Positions 25,149-34,743 of a DNA stretch of 42,691 bases are shown here, one piece after another. The first letter of the stretch is position 1; every line of letters starts with the position of its first letter. Under the pieces are notes generated by a model. The model had not been told where the DNA came from and ran no database searches. It saw nothing but the letters and a program-made list of their open reading frames with translations. The stretch comes from CAZLPW01 sp964561495. Its GTDB lineage: Bacteria; Fidelibacterota; Marinisomatia; Marinisomatales; UBA1611. Both the position numbers and the translations under genes were made by a program. The stretch is from NCBI GenBank assembly GCA_964561495.1, contig CAZLPW010000011.1:1-42691 (forward strand). Direction: 5' to 3'.

Positions 25149-26144
25149 CTAAGGAACTTCTATAACTTCAAATAATCTATTAATGATATCATCTGATGTA
25201 ATCTCTTCAGCCTCCGCTTCATAAGTCAAAATTATTCGATGCCTCAATACATCACTACCAATATACCTTATATCTTCAGGCGTAACAAAACCTCTATGCT
25301 CAATGAAGGCTCTTGCTTTAGCAGATCGAATTAAGTTTATAGTTGCTCTAGGTGATGCTCCAAAATCTATAATATTACCTAGATCATTAAGACCATATTC
25401 AGAAGGATTACGAGTAGCAAAAATTAGATTTAATGCATAATCCTCAACTTTTTCATCTACATATATATTATTAATAAGACTTTGGGATTCAATTATTTTA
25501 TCTGAAGAAACCAATGGTTTAATATTTTCAGATGTTTTAGAATTTGAATTCATTCTTAACACTAATCTCTCAGAACTTTTTTCTGGGTAATCCACCAAAA
25601 GTTTAAACATAAACCTGTCTACTTGAGCTTCAGGTAAAGGATATGTTCCTTCCTGTTCAATTGGGTTTTGCGTTGCCAAAACCAAAAACGGCCTTTCCAA
25701 TTGATAAGAATTTTCTCCTATAGTAATTTGATGCTCTTGCATAGCCTCTAGAAGAGCACTTTGAACTTTTGCAGGTGTCCGATTGATTTCATCTGCAAGA
25801 ATAATATTTGAAAAAATTGGGCCTTTCCTTGTATCAAATTCACCAGTTTTTTGATTGTAAATTAGCGTACCTATTAAATCTGCGGGTAACATGTCAGGTG
25901 TAAATTGAATTCTTTTGAAACTAGTATTTATAAGTTTGGCAATTGTATTTATTGTCAAAGTTTTTGCTAAACCAGGCACTCCTTCAATAAGGATATGGCC
26001 ATCAGCAAGAATGCCAATTAAAATCTTATTTATTAGTTCGTTTTGTCCAAAAATTATTTCATAAATTTTCTTTTTTAGATCATCTAGAAATAATGATTTT
26101 TCAGAAATCTTCTTGTTTAAATCGCCTAAACTAAACTGAACCAT
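25149..26144 (-). CDS. MoxR-family AAA+ ATPase
   Basis: AAA+ ATPase of the MoxR group, thought to help metal-cofactor insertion or protein-complex assembly. Walker A IEGVPGLAKTLTIN near residue 55, Walker B NIILADEINRTPAKVQSALLEAMQE near 120, sensor-1 LATQNPIEQEGTYPLPEAQ, and a sensor-2 region SPRATINLIRSAKARAF. 331 residues is normal. It leads the moxR-DUF58-BatD-like trio. The vWA proteins BatA and BatB that complete Bat operons elsewhere are absent here. Confidence 0.93.
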   Translation of the reverse strand: MVQFSLGDLNKKISEKSLFLDDLKKKIYEIIFGQNELINKILIGILADGHILIEGVPGLAKTLTINTIAKLINTSFKRIQFTPDMLPADLIGTLIYNQKTGEFDTRKGPIFSNIILADEINRTPAKVQSALLEAMQEHQITIGENSYQLERPFLVLATQNPIEQEGTYPLPEAQVDRFMFKLLVDYPEKSSERLVLRMNSNSKTSENIKPLVSSDKIIESQSLINNIYVDEKVEDYALNLIFATRNPSEYGLNDLGNIIDFGASPRATINLIRSAKARAFIEHRGFVTPEDIRYIGSDVLRHRIILTYEAEAEEITSDDIINRLFEVIEVP

Positions 26145-26157
26145 TGACAGTGTTTTA

Positions 26158-26892
26158 TTATGATGTTATATGTTTGAGCGCTGGTATTTCATTTATATTT
26201 TTTCCTAAATACTCCAACTCAAATTTCACAGATGGTACTAGCTCATGTTGAGGAAATTGATTGATAAAATTTTCATATTCGATTTTAGCACTCTCAAAAT
26301 CATTTAAAACATTTGCAAAAATATAGCCTATCATAAATTGGGAATGAGGTTCTTGATCAGAACCAGGATAAACATTGGAAACTTTTCTATATTCCTGGAT
26401 TGCAATTTTAAAGTCTCGTAAATCATTCATGTAAATATCACCAATCATATACTGTGCTTTTGGCGCGAGATCATTATCACTAAAATTTTCAACCAAATAT
26501 TCTAGGTGTTCTATACTTATTCTAATTAATTTCCTTTTTCTAAGAGACTCAGACTGATTAATAATCCATTCAGGGAATTGGCTTAATTGCTCATCAGCCA
26601 TTTGAGCTTGCTTGGAAGTCTTATATTGATTTAATGTTTTATTTAGTGCTTTATATCCTTTATCCAAATCATTTTTCCAATTTAAATAGATTAGAGCAAG
26701 TTTATACTGAGCAAAAGATGCCAGACTATCTGAAGGATATTTCTCTATTAATAAATTAAGATTATTTATCGCTATATCAACTTTTTCTTCGTTTAAACTC
26801 TTTTCTGCTATGTCTTTATACTCTATAGCTGGCTTAGAGCAACCGATAAGAAAAAACAAAATTGTTAGTAGTACTTTATTTAAATATTTCAT
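26158..26892 (-). CDS. BamD-like tetratricopeptide outer-membrane lipoprotein
   Basis: Lipoprotein with a signal peptide ending in a lipobox (FFLIGC near residue 18), followed by about five helical-repeat pairs: EKVDIAINNLNLLIEKYPSDS, SFAQYKLALIYLNW, APKAQYMIGDIY, IAIQEYRKVSNVYPGS, HSQFMIGYIFANVLND. This is the BamD/YbgF-like TPR layout. It lies next to an OMP85 gene, which supports a role in outer-membrane protein assembly, but the match to BamD proper is weak. The ATG at 26892 is preferred over a TTG at 26901. 244 residues is the size of BamD. Confidence 0.75.
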   Translation of the reverse strand: MKYLNKVLLTILFFLIGCSKPAIEYKDIAEKSLNEEKVDIAINNLNLLIEKYPSDSLASFAQYKLALIYLNWKNDLDKGYKALNKTLNQYKTSKQAQMADEQLSQFPEWIINQSESLRKRKLIRISIEHLEYLVENFSDNDLAPKAQYMIGDIYMNDLRDFKIAIQEYRKVSNVYPGSDQEPHSQFMIGYIFANVLNDFESAKIEYENFINQFPQHELVPSVKFELEYLGKNINEIPALKHITS

Positions 26893-26966
26893 AAAATTCA
26901 AATTATTGCCGCAAAAGTTATAACTTCAATATGTATTAGGAAAGTCTAAGTCTAAGATTTTTTTTT

Positions 26967-28823
26967 TCAAAATAAATTTTGTAAACCCAATTGTATTATC
27001 CCTTGATCTGGCTGATTAATTTGAAATGCATAATCCAACCGAGCTGGTCCAAGTGGTGTATTTATTGTTAAACCTATACCTAAATTCCATTCTAAATAAT
27101 CTATATTTATTTTATTCATATTTTTATCTAGTATAGCTCCATCTGCAAAAAAGGTTATTCCAATCGATTGATAAATGGGAAATCGATATTCGATATTGGT
27201 CATAAACCTTACTAAATCGCCTTTAGGAATCTCAGTAATTATTATTTCAAGACTATCATCATTATCAAATGTCGTATCTTGCGAAGTTTTGAACAAAGGG
27301 AAATTCCATCCTCTCATCGTATTGCTACCGCCAAGATAAAATTTTTCTCTTGCAACATCATCTATTTTTTCATCCCATCCCCATATTTTGCCAAATTTAA
27401 ATCTCGAAGCAAAAACTGAATTCAGACTAATAGGAATATATGATTGCAATGTATAATCTGCCTTAATATAATCTCTCTCTCCACCTAATTGATATCCAGA
27501 AGATTTTAATTTACCTGAAATGAAATATCCTTTTTTTGTGTACACTGGGTCATCTCTTTTATCCCTTTGAGCAATAAGTGCAATAGATCTTTGTTCAACT
27601 ATTTTATAGTTCTCACTACTTACAGATTTTAGAGACTGTCCAGTAAATGACTGCCATACAAGTTCTGATTTGATTAATAAATTTTTAGATGATTTTAACT
27701 TTTGAGAAAGCTCTAGACCATATCTTTGTGATATTTCAGTCTGTTCTTCAAGTTTAAACTTTTTGAAGAAAAAATTGAGTTCGGTTGGCAACCTAAGATT
27801 AAAAATCCAATTACTAGCAAGACCTACATCAAAATGAATAAAAAATTCTTGTTTATTCAAATCACTGATTAGCTTATTCCCTGTTAATGGTATTCCACCC
27901 ATTATTTTGGTTGAAAATTGTGTAGGGCTATAAAATATAGATCGATTTTTCCATTCTAATGTGATTCCCATTGCTTCTAGTAAATTCAGACCTTCTAAAA
28001 AATTCATTCGACTATAACCACCTTCTGAAATCCATTCATATTGTTTGAATGGTTTAAGATTAAATCTAATATCAACAATTGAATCATTTGGAGATGTTCT
28101 TGTGGGAATGTAGTTTACCATAGAAAATACTCCAGTTTCTCTCAAACGAGTTTTTGAACGATCTAATAAACTTTTTTGATAAATATCACCATATTTATAA
28201 ACTAATTCTCTGTTTACTTGCTTCATCGTCATCTTTCCAAGATTCTCAAAGATTGTATTCTGTATAGTGACAAATTTTCCTTCGCTTATTTTTATTTGCA
28301 CTTCTACAGAGTCAGTTATTATATCTGTTATATCCATCTCTAAAAATAATTTTCCATTTTCATGGTATTCATTTTCTATTAAAATACCATTTTCATTAAT
28401 CTTTGAAGGATTATACTTATCACCTTTTTTAATATCAAATATTGAAAGTATTTTCCTAGTAGAAACTAAATTATTTCCAAAAACCGAAACTTTAGAAATA
28501 AAATACTGTCTTCCCTCATCAATATAAAATTTAATGTCAACATGTTCACCATCGAATTCTATCGATTCTTTAACATCTGCATTTATAAAACCTTTTGAGT
28601 TATAAAATTTCTCAATAGTAAGAGCGTCTAGTTTAACTAATCTTGAATTAAACTCTGGTCGCCGAATTAAAAACGTAGGAGGCTTTTGCCTGACTATTAA
28701 TTCTATCTCACTATCCGATAAGTTTTTGTTACCTTCGAATATTATTTTTCTTATAAATACGTTTAAATCTTGAGATAACAATATTTCAAACGCGATGTAA
28801 ACTAAAAAAATATATTTTTTCAA
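26967..28823 (-). CDS. OMP85-family outer-membrane protein, TamA-like
   Basis: Outer-membrane barrel protein of the BamA/TamA family. After a signal peptide (KKYIFLVYIAFEILLS) come three POTRA-like units (about 20-110, 110-190, 190-265): FIRKIIFEGNKNLSDSEI, FISKVSVFGNNLVSTRKI, and QNTIFENLGKMTMKQV. The C-terminal half is a barrel with the family motif GGSNTMRGWNFP and a terminal Phe (GLQNLF), the outer-membrane sorting residue. Three POTRA domains, 618 residues and adjacency to tamB favour TamA over BamA, which usually has five POTRAs. It is translated 20 bases after tamB. Confidence 0.85.
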   Translation of the reverse strand: MKKYIFLVYIAFEILLSQDLNVFIRKIIFEGNKNLSDSEIELIVRQKPPTFLIRRPEFNSRLVKLDALTIEKFYNSKGFINADVKESIEFDGEHVDIKFYIDEGRQYFISKVSVFGNNLVSTRKILSIFDIKKGDKYNPSKINENGILIENEYHENGKLFLEMDITDIITDSVEVQIKISEGKFVTIQNTIFENLGKMTMKQVNRELVYKYGDIYQKSLLDRSKTRLRETGVFSMVNYIPTRTSPNDSIVDIRFNLKPFKQYEWISEGGYSRMNFLEGLNLLEAMGITLEWKNRSIFYSPTQFSTKIMGGIPLTGNKLISDLNKQEFFIHFDVGLASNWIFNLRLPTELNFFFKKFKLEEQTEISQRYGLELSQKLKSSKNLLIKSELVWQSFTGQSLKSVSSENYKIVEQRSIALIAQRDKRDDPVYTKKGYFISGKLKSSGYQLGGERDYIKADYTLQSYIPISLNSVFASRFKFGKIWGWDEKIDDVAREKFYLGGSNTMRGWNFPLFKTSQDTTFDNDDSLEIIITEIPKGDLVRFMTNIEYRFPIYQSIGITFFADGAILDKNMNKINIDYLEWNLGIGLTINTPLGPARLDYAFQINQPDQGIIQLGLQNLF

Positions 28824-28842
28824 ATTTTATTAAAGATAATTA

Positions 28843-31800
28843 TTAATATGCGTATCTATATCGATATTTAACTTTTAATTTTCCAGCATCGTCAATATTA
28901 CCTACAACTGAAAAATGACGATTCAATTTGTACTCTACACCAATTTGAGATTGTAAAGAAAAGGATCGTTTATATGATAAATTTAAATAAGTTTTATCCC
29001 CAATTTTTCTTTTAGCAGTAACTGCAAAATTTTCATCATCTTTACCTAGACTTGCAGTACCCGAAATATCAATGTCATCTATTAGATTCATCGCTCCAAT
29101 ATTACTTATGTTTTCTAAGTTTTTTTCCAATTCATTTTCTAAAAGAGAGCCCAGAACAGTTGCAGTTTGATAACCAAAGCCCCCAGTGTTTGACAAATCT
29201 TCCTCAAAACGCTTACCCCAAGTTAATAATTCAAGAATATCGCTTTCAGAAAATCCACTCTCTGATTCTAAAATAATATCAAGGTCTTCTATACCTCCTA
29301 AAAGCTGTAATCTAATACGTTCGTTATCTATATCTGTGTGAGCTATAAGATCCATGTAAGGATTAAAACCATTATTATCAAAAGTTACATATCCTCTCAA
29401 TTCTTTAAAATTATCTTTGTAAGAAAAAACACTACCATCTTCAACAAATATTTCTCCATCAAAATTCATGTCATGATGACCAACTTTATTTAATTTCAGC
29501 TCTCCCTTAACTAAAGCATCAACTTGTGAATTTTGGAAAAGCACCCGCTCTCTTAATGGGAATGTTAGATTATAAACGATTATAGATCCCTGATCCTGAT
29601 TGATAGATTCTCCAATATCAGCGGTAGTAAATTCATAAAAAAGTGTGGTATTCATTGTCTCAATAATTCCATCAATAAAAATAGTATCTCTTCCAGAAAC
29701 TTCAATATCTAAATTAGATAGCCCCGTTATATCAATGGGAAGTATTTTAAAGGAAGATTCTTCACCTTTAATTTTTAGAGAATAAGAAGGTAAAAAAAAC
29801 GAACTGAAATCTATACTACCCTTAATGTCTATATTTTCTTTATGTATAGATTTTCCATTTAATAGAGGATGAACTGCATCAGCAACCAACGTATCTATTT
29901 CCAAAATATTATTAATCATTTCTGCTTGCCCATTTATTCTATTAATAGGATTGTTAAGAAGTAATGTATAGGCTACCCCATCCACAATTTTTATTGTCCC
30001 ATTTCTTTGAATATCATCTGATTTGCCAGATATATTCAAAGTTAAATTTATATTTCCATTCAAAGAATCTAGATCTTCAACATATGGTGTTAAAAAATAT
30101 AATGATGAAGAATTACTATTTAGCGTAAAATCAAATTCATTATCTTGAATTAGATTACCAAAGTCTTTAGAACTAATATTTAAATCAAAAGGTAAATAGC
30201 CATCAACATCTAAACTGTCTTTTTTGTTTTTCAAAGCAAAACCATTAACATAGAGTTTTTGACTATCATAATTACCTGATAACTTGACATCACCTATTTT
30301 AATTTTATCAAGAAAGAATTTTGATGCACTTAAGCTATAATCAAACTTGGTTTTATTTGGAAAACCATTAAGATTAACCGATCCTGTTGCGTTGCCATTA
30401 ATTTTATAAAAATTAGGGAGAAATTTATTAATCAGGGATAATGAAACATTTGTAAAAGTAGAGTTTAATAAGATTGGTAATTTATTTGATTTATCTATGG
30501 AAACTGGAACAACACCTGTCGCTTGAACACCCATTAAGTCTCCTCTTATCATAGATATATCGTCCATATTTAATATCCCATCCTTGTATAGAAAGGATAT
30601 AATCATTTCATCAAATCTTTCCTCCATATAAGTTCCACGCTTCATTGTCACATCGACATCTACTTCTAGATTATCCTTGCTATTTTTAACAATTAATTCT
30701 CCAAAAATCATTCCAGAAAATTGTAACCTTTCATCTTCAAAATATTTAGTGATTATGGATGCATCAAAATTTGACATTTTCAAATGACAATAAATACCAC
30801 TATTTTGCTTTACGACACCTTCTAAAATACCATCATTAATATGAAATACAAATGGCTCTAATTCTAAGTTTTTTATTGAATCCTTTACGTTAAAAAATAG
30901 AGGCTTAAAATTAACCAGGTAATTATCTTCTACAGCCAATTGAAATCTATCTATCCTATAAGAGTTTAAGCCATCAAACTCCCCAGAAAACTGAAAAAAA
31001 TCTTTTCCAGATTTAAAATGGCAATTATCAAGAATTATTTTCTCTCCATTTATGGTTGCATCAAATGTCCCACTATCAAAGGTATTTTTTTTCCATGATC
31101 CATTTCTAACCTTAAGACTAATATTACCACTTTCACCTTTATTACCAACTTGGGTTAAATGAGAGTTTAATTCAATAGATGAAAGAAAAAATTCATCAAA
31201 TATAATATCTCGGCATATCAATTCTGATTTAACCGATGGATTTAAATATGATCCAACTATTTTCATACTTCCAGTCGCTTTACCTGATTGGAATTTTTGA
31301 GGTAGAAATTGATTTACAAGATTGATATCTGCATTTTCTAATTCAGAAATAATATTAATTCCACCTGTTTTAAAATTATATTCCCCATCTATTGATAATT
31401 CGCTTTCATCAATTAAAAGTAAAACAGGACCTCTAGTCAATAGAATACTATCTTGGTATGATACCTGTCCATGGAAAGAAGTTTCTCCAACTTCAAAATA
31501 TTCAGTTTCTAAAATTTCTAATGTAAGATCAATTTGATCAAGTGACCCACTATTTGCTATACTTCCATCAAGGATTGCCAATCCAGTCAAACTAGTTTTT
31601 ATATCTGAATCTAGCCAACTACCTAGATTAAGATTTTCAAGATTGAGATAACTGTTTAATCGACCATTGTTATCAATAAAACCACTTACAATTAATTGTG
31701 ACTCCTCACCTACCAATGATAATTTTTTTAATGCATAAGAAGATTTTTCTAGTTTATTAATAATAAATTCACCTTCCATATCTAAACCTAATTCATTCTG

Positions 31801-32622
31801 TAAATCTATAGTTCCATTTAGATTTTCTAAATCAGACTCAAACAAAAATTTTCCAGAAAATTTTGAAAATTTAGTTTGAAGCGGTAGTCTGCTAAATAAT
31901 TCTTGAGAAATAGAAAAGTTTTCTAAATTAATTTCACCATTAATTTGATTTTTATTCAAATTAAAAGTTGAAAAACCAGAAATAGGTAAATCAAAAAGAT
32001 TTCCAGTAATTTTATTTAAAAAAACTGCTGAATCTGAAAATGTGATATTAAGACTATTAAGATTAATTTCTGGAAAAGGAGTTTCTAAATAATTTACGTT
32101 TAGTAAATCGAAAAAAATGGAAGGTTTAGCTGACTGATTTAATTCGCCTGCAAAGATTAAATTTATTGGTATTAATCTATCAAAAGTTTTGTATTTAATA
32201 GGGATTGAAAAATAAAAAGATCGAATATCTATTAATGAATTTGAAAAAAAATTATTAGATAAATTATTATTATCAATATTAAATGTATTACTATCTAGAT
32301 TCAATTCCCCAGATTCAACGGTCAAAACATCTAGATTGATATTAGTAAAAAGTGATCTGATTAGTCCTATATTAATTCTTATTTTTTCTATATTAATGGA
32401 TGATACATTTGTTTTTTTTATACTAATATCTTTTAGATATATATCTTTTAATAAATGACCTTCAATTTTAATACTCTCTATCTGATATCCACTTTTAGAT
32501 ATTATTTTATTTGCATTATCAATAATATAATTATCCCAAAAATCAGCTTTTAGACAATATGTCACTATTATCAAGAGAAATATAAAAAGTGAGCTAATTA
32601 ATAATTTTTTTGAATTTTTCAC
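28843..32622 (-). CDS. tamB: TamB/DUF490-family translocation and assembly protein
   Basis: Long periplasmic bridge protein of the AsmA-like/TamB group; with TamA it is implicated in outer-membrane biogenesis and phospholipid movement. A single N-terminal membrane anchor (LLISSLFIFLLIIVTYC) is followed by more than 1,000 residues of repetitive beta-strand sequence (IDGSIANSGSLDQIDLTLEI-like units), as in the taco-shaped groove of this family. The C-terminal DUF490 domain begins near residue 950 and ends with KLNRHFSVVGNIDDAG and KVKYRYRYAY. The start is a GTG at 32622 without an obvious Shine-Dalgarno. 1,259 residues is the usual size. Confidence 0.93.
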   Translation of the reverse strand: MKNSKKLLISSLFIFLLIIVTYCLKADFWDNYIIDNANKIISKSGYQIESIKIEGHLLKDIYLKDISIKKTNVSSINIEKIRINIGLIRSLFTNINLDVLTVESGELNLDSNTFNIDNNNLSNNFFSNSLIDIRSFYFSIPIKYKTFDRLIPINLIFAGELNQSAKPSIFFDLLNVNYLETPFPEINLNSLNITFSDSAVFLNKITGNLFDLPISGFSTFNLNKNQINGEINLENFSISQELFSRLPLQTKFSKFSGKFLFESDLENLNGTIDLQNELGLDMEGEFIINKLEKSSYALKKLSLVGEESQLIVSGFIDNNGRLNSYLNLENLNLGSWLDSDIKTSLTGLAILDGSIANSGSLDQIDLTLEILETEYFEVGETSFHGQVSYQDSILLTRGPVLLLIDESELSIDGEYNFKTGGINIISELENADINLVNQFLPQKFQSGKATGSMKIVGSYLNPSVKSELICRDIIFDEFFLSSIELNSHLTQVGNKGESGNISLKVRNGSWKKNTFDSGTFDATINGEKIILDNCHFKSGKDFFQFSGEFDGLNSYRIDRFQLAVEDNYLVNFKPLFFNVKDSIKNLELEPFVFHINDGILEGVVKQNSGIYCHLKMSNFDASIITKYFEDERLQFSGMIFGELIVKNSKDNLEVDVDVTMKRGTYMEERFDEMIISFLYKDGILNMDDISMIRGDLMGVQATGVVPVSIDKSNKLPILLNSTFTNVSLSLINKFLPNFYKINGNATGSVNLNGFPNKTKFDYSLSASKFFLDKIKIGDVKLSGNYDSQKLYVNGFALKNKKDSLDVDGYLPFDLNISSKDFGNLIQDNEFDFTLNSNSSSLYFLTPYVEDLDSLNGNINLTLNISGKSDDIQRNGTIKIVDGVAYTLLLNNPINRINGQAEMINNILEIDTLVADAVHPLLNGKSIHKENIDIKGSIDFSSFFLPSYSLKIKGEESSFKILPIDITGLSNLDIEVSGRDTIFIDGIIETMNTTLFYEFTTADIGESINQDQGSIIVYNLTFPLRERVLFQNSQVDALVKGELKLNKVGHHDMNFDGEIFVEDGSVFSYKDNFKELRGYVTFDNNGFNPYMDLIAHTDIDNERIRLQLLGGIEDLDIILESESGFSESDILELLTWGKRFEEDLSNTGGFGYQTATVLGSLLENELEKNLENISNIGAMNLIDDIDISGTASLGKDDENFAVTAKRKIGDKTYLNLSYKRSFSLQSQIGVEYKLNRHFSVVGNIDDAGKLKVKYRYRYAY

Positions 32623-32670
32623 TATGTTAACATTACAAAGTGAATATTACAATTGGAAGTAGGTTAAATA

Positions 32671-32692
32671 AATAAAAAGATCGCTTTTTATT
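32671..32692 (-). terminator. Hairpin 31 bases after dnaK, possible terminator
   Basis: AATAAAAAG and CTTTTTATT pair perfectly over 9 positions around a CGAT loop. The stem is AT-rich, so it is a weak terminator, but the position just after the dnaK stop and the following T-rich TATTT suit transcription end. The element is nearly symmetrical and could act in both directions. It also lies 48 bases before tamB, where that gene's promoter should be. Confidence 0.45.
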
Positions 32693-32722
32693 GTGTTCTT
32701 TTTATTGTTATTAAAAAAAACT

Positions 32723-34621
32723 TTAGTCTACAACTTCAAAGTCGGCATCTTCAATTTCTTGTTCTTGATTTGTTTTATTTTTTCTATCTGATTTTGTTTC
32801 AGGATTGCTCTTGGGTTCTTCTTGGGAATTTTGATTCATTTTTGAAACTAAAGAGCTCCAAGAATTACTTAAATCACCCATAGAGGATTTAATATTATCT
32901 TTATTGCCACTCTCTTTCGCTTTTTTCAATTCACTTAATTTTTTTTCGATCATACTCTTTTCAGATTCTTCAAGTTTATCTGCACTATCTTTTATGCTCT
33001 TTTCAGTTTCATAAATTAAATGTTCAGCCTGATTATTTAGTTCAATCGTTTCCCGCTTCTCTTTGTCATCTTGTTCATGTTTTTTTGCATCATTTACCAT
33101 TTTATCAATTTCTGTTTCAGAAAGACCACTTGCAGCCTCTATTCGGATGCTTTGTTCTTTTCCAGTAGCTTTGTCTTTTGCATTGACATTTATTATACCA
33201 TTCGCATCAATATCAAATGAAACTTCAATTTGAGGTACACCTCTAGGAGCAGGAGGAATGTCAGATAAATGGAATTTACCGATTGTCTTATTATCTTCAG
33301 CCATCTCTCGCTCACCCTGTAAAACATGTATCTCAACAGATGTTTGGTTATCAGCAGCTGTACTAAAAATTTGAGATTTTTTCGTTGGGATAGTTGTATT
33401 TCTTTCAATTAATCTTGTGCTAACTCTGCCCAGGGTTTCTATACCAAGTGATAGAGGAGTTACATCAAGTAACAATATGTCATCCACATCACCAGAAAGA
33501 ACACCACCTTGTATTGCCGCACCTAGGGCTACTACTTCATCTGGATTAACACTATGATTAGGATCTTTTTTAAATATTTCTTTAACTTTCTCTTGAATTT
33601 TAGGAATCCTTGTAGACCCTCCTACCAAAATAACTTCATTTATGTCATCTGCACTAACACCAGCATCTTTTAAAGCTTGGATACATGGACCGACTGTCCG
33701 ATCTATTAAATCGTCAACTAATTCTTCAAACTTAGATCTAGTAAGGGTTAGGTTAAGATGTTTTGGCCCTGCTGCATCCGCAGTTATAAACGGTAAATTT
33801 ATATCAGTCTGTTTTGAGGAACTTAGTTCCTTTTTTGCACTTTCAGCAGCTTCCTTCAAGCGTTGGAGAGCCATGGGATCAGATTTCAAATCTATTCCAT
33901 CTGATTTATGAAATTCACCAGCAATCCAATTAATTACCTTTTGGTCAAAATCATCACCTCCTAAATGACCGTCGCCATTTGAGGATTTTACTTCAAAAAC
34001 ACCATCCCCTATCTCAAGAACCGATATATCAAATGTACCACCTCCTAAATCAAAAACTGCAATTTTTTCTTCGTTTTTCTTATCAAGACCATAAGCTAAG
34101 GCCGCTGCAGTTGGCTCATTAATGATTCTTTGTACGTTTAGACCTGCAACCTTGCCAGCATCTTTTGTAGCCTGTCGCTGCGAATCATTGAAATACGCTG
34201 GAAAAGTTATTACTGCATCTGTTACACTAGAACCTAAATAATCTTCAGCTTGTTGTTTTAGTTTTTGTAAAACCATAGCACTTATTTCAGGCGGTGTATA
34301 CTCTTTTCCTCCAGTCTTTACTACAACAGCACCATTAGAATTTTTGTCTACAGAATAAGGAACTTCTTCAATCTCATTACTCACTTCTTTAAACAATCTT
34401 CCCATAAAACGTTTTATAGAAAATATAGTATTTTGAGGATTAGTTACAGCTTGCCGTTTAGCTGCCTGACCGACAAGCCTTTCATCATCCTTCGCGAATG
34501 CCACAACTGAAGGGGTAGTTCTACCTCCCTCAGGGTTATTAATAACTGAAGGCTCTCCAGCCTCTAAAACAGCTACGCAAGAATTTGTAGTACCTAAATC
34601 AATTCCGATAATTTTACCCAT
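32723..34621 (-). CDS. dnaK: Chaperone protein DnaK (Hsp70)
   Basis: ATP-driven folding chaperone. The N-terminal ATPase domain starts GKIIGIDLGTTNSCVAV and has VFDLGGGTFDISVLEIGDG near residue 195 and EVILVGGSTRIPKIQ near 345. The substrate-binding domain includes VTPLSLGIETLGRV near 395 and GVPQIEVSFDIDANGI. The C-terminal lid ends in an acidic tail (ADFEVVD). The ATG follows AGGAGAG. grpE and dnaJ, often adjacent, are absent. The promoter and the gap to clpC suggest a transcription unit of its own. Confidence 0.98.
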   Translation of the reverse strand: MGKIIGIDLGTTNSCVAVLEAGEPSVINNPEGGRTTPSVVAFAKDDERLVGQAAKRQAVTNPQNTIFSIKRFMGRLFKEVSNEIEEVPYSVDKNSNGAVVVKTGGKEYTPPEISAMVLQKLKQQAEDYLGSSVTDAVITFPAYFNDSQRQATKDAGKVAGLNVQRIINEPTAAALAYGLDKKNEEKIAVFDLGGGTFDISVLEIGDGVFEVKSSNGDGHLGGDDFDQKVINWIAGEFHKSDGIDLKSDPMALQRLKEAAESAKKELSSSKQTDINLPFITADAAGPKHLNLTLTRSKFEELVDDLIDRTVGPCIQALKDAGVSADDINEVILVGGSTRIPKIQEKVKEIFKKDPNHSVNPDEVVALGAAIQGGVLSGDVDDILLLDVTPLSLGIETLGRVSTRLIERNTTIPTKKSQIFSTAADNQTSVEIHVLQGEREMAEDNKTIGKFHLSDIPPAPRGVPQIEVSFDIDANGIINVNAKDKATGKEQSIRIEAASGLSETEIDKMVNDAKKHEQDDKEKRETIELNNQAEHLIYETEKSIKDSADKLEESEKSMIEKKLSELKKAKESGNKDNIKSSMGDLSNSWSSLVSKMNQNSQEEPKSNPETKSDRKNKTNQEQEIEDADFEVVD

Positions 34622-34637
34622 TCTTCTCTCCTAAAGT

Positions 34638-34667
34638 ATTATAAATCAATCTATCTATCACAAGCAA
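34638..34667 (-). promoter_or_regulatory. Promoter of dnaK
   Basis: On the minus strand TTGCTT (34662-34667) and TATAAT (34638-34643) are 18 bases apart: a perfect -10 and a fair -35. It lies only 16 bases before the ATG, so the transcript would start about at the Shine-Dalgarno. It is sigma70-like; neither a CIRCE element nor a heat-shock sigma site is visible. Further upstream an inverted repeat GCATG-9-CATGC lies near the end of clpC. Confidence 0.5.
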
Positions 34668-34743
34668 TATACCACATAGCTTATGTTGGCATTTTGGCGT
34701 ATATTTAAATTATGCATGCCATTTTAACATGCTTTGTATATAT

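Noticed and set aside
34622..34743. CIRCE (HrcA) operator before dnaK
   Set aside because: Only a GCATG/CATGC repeat is present; it does not match the TTAGCACTC-N9-GAGTGCTAA element.
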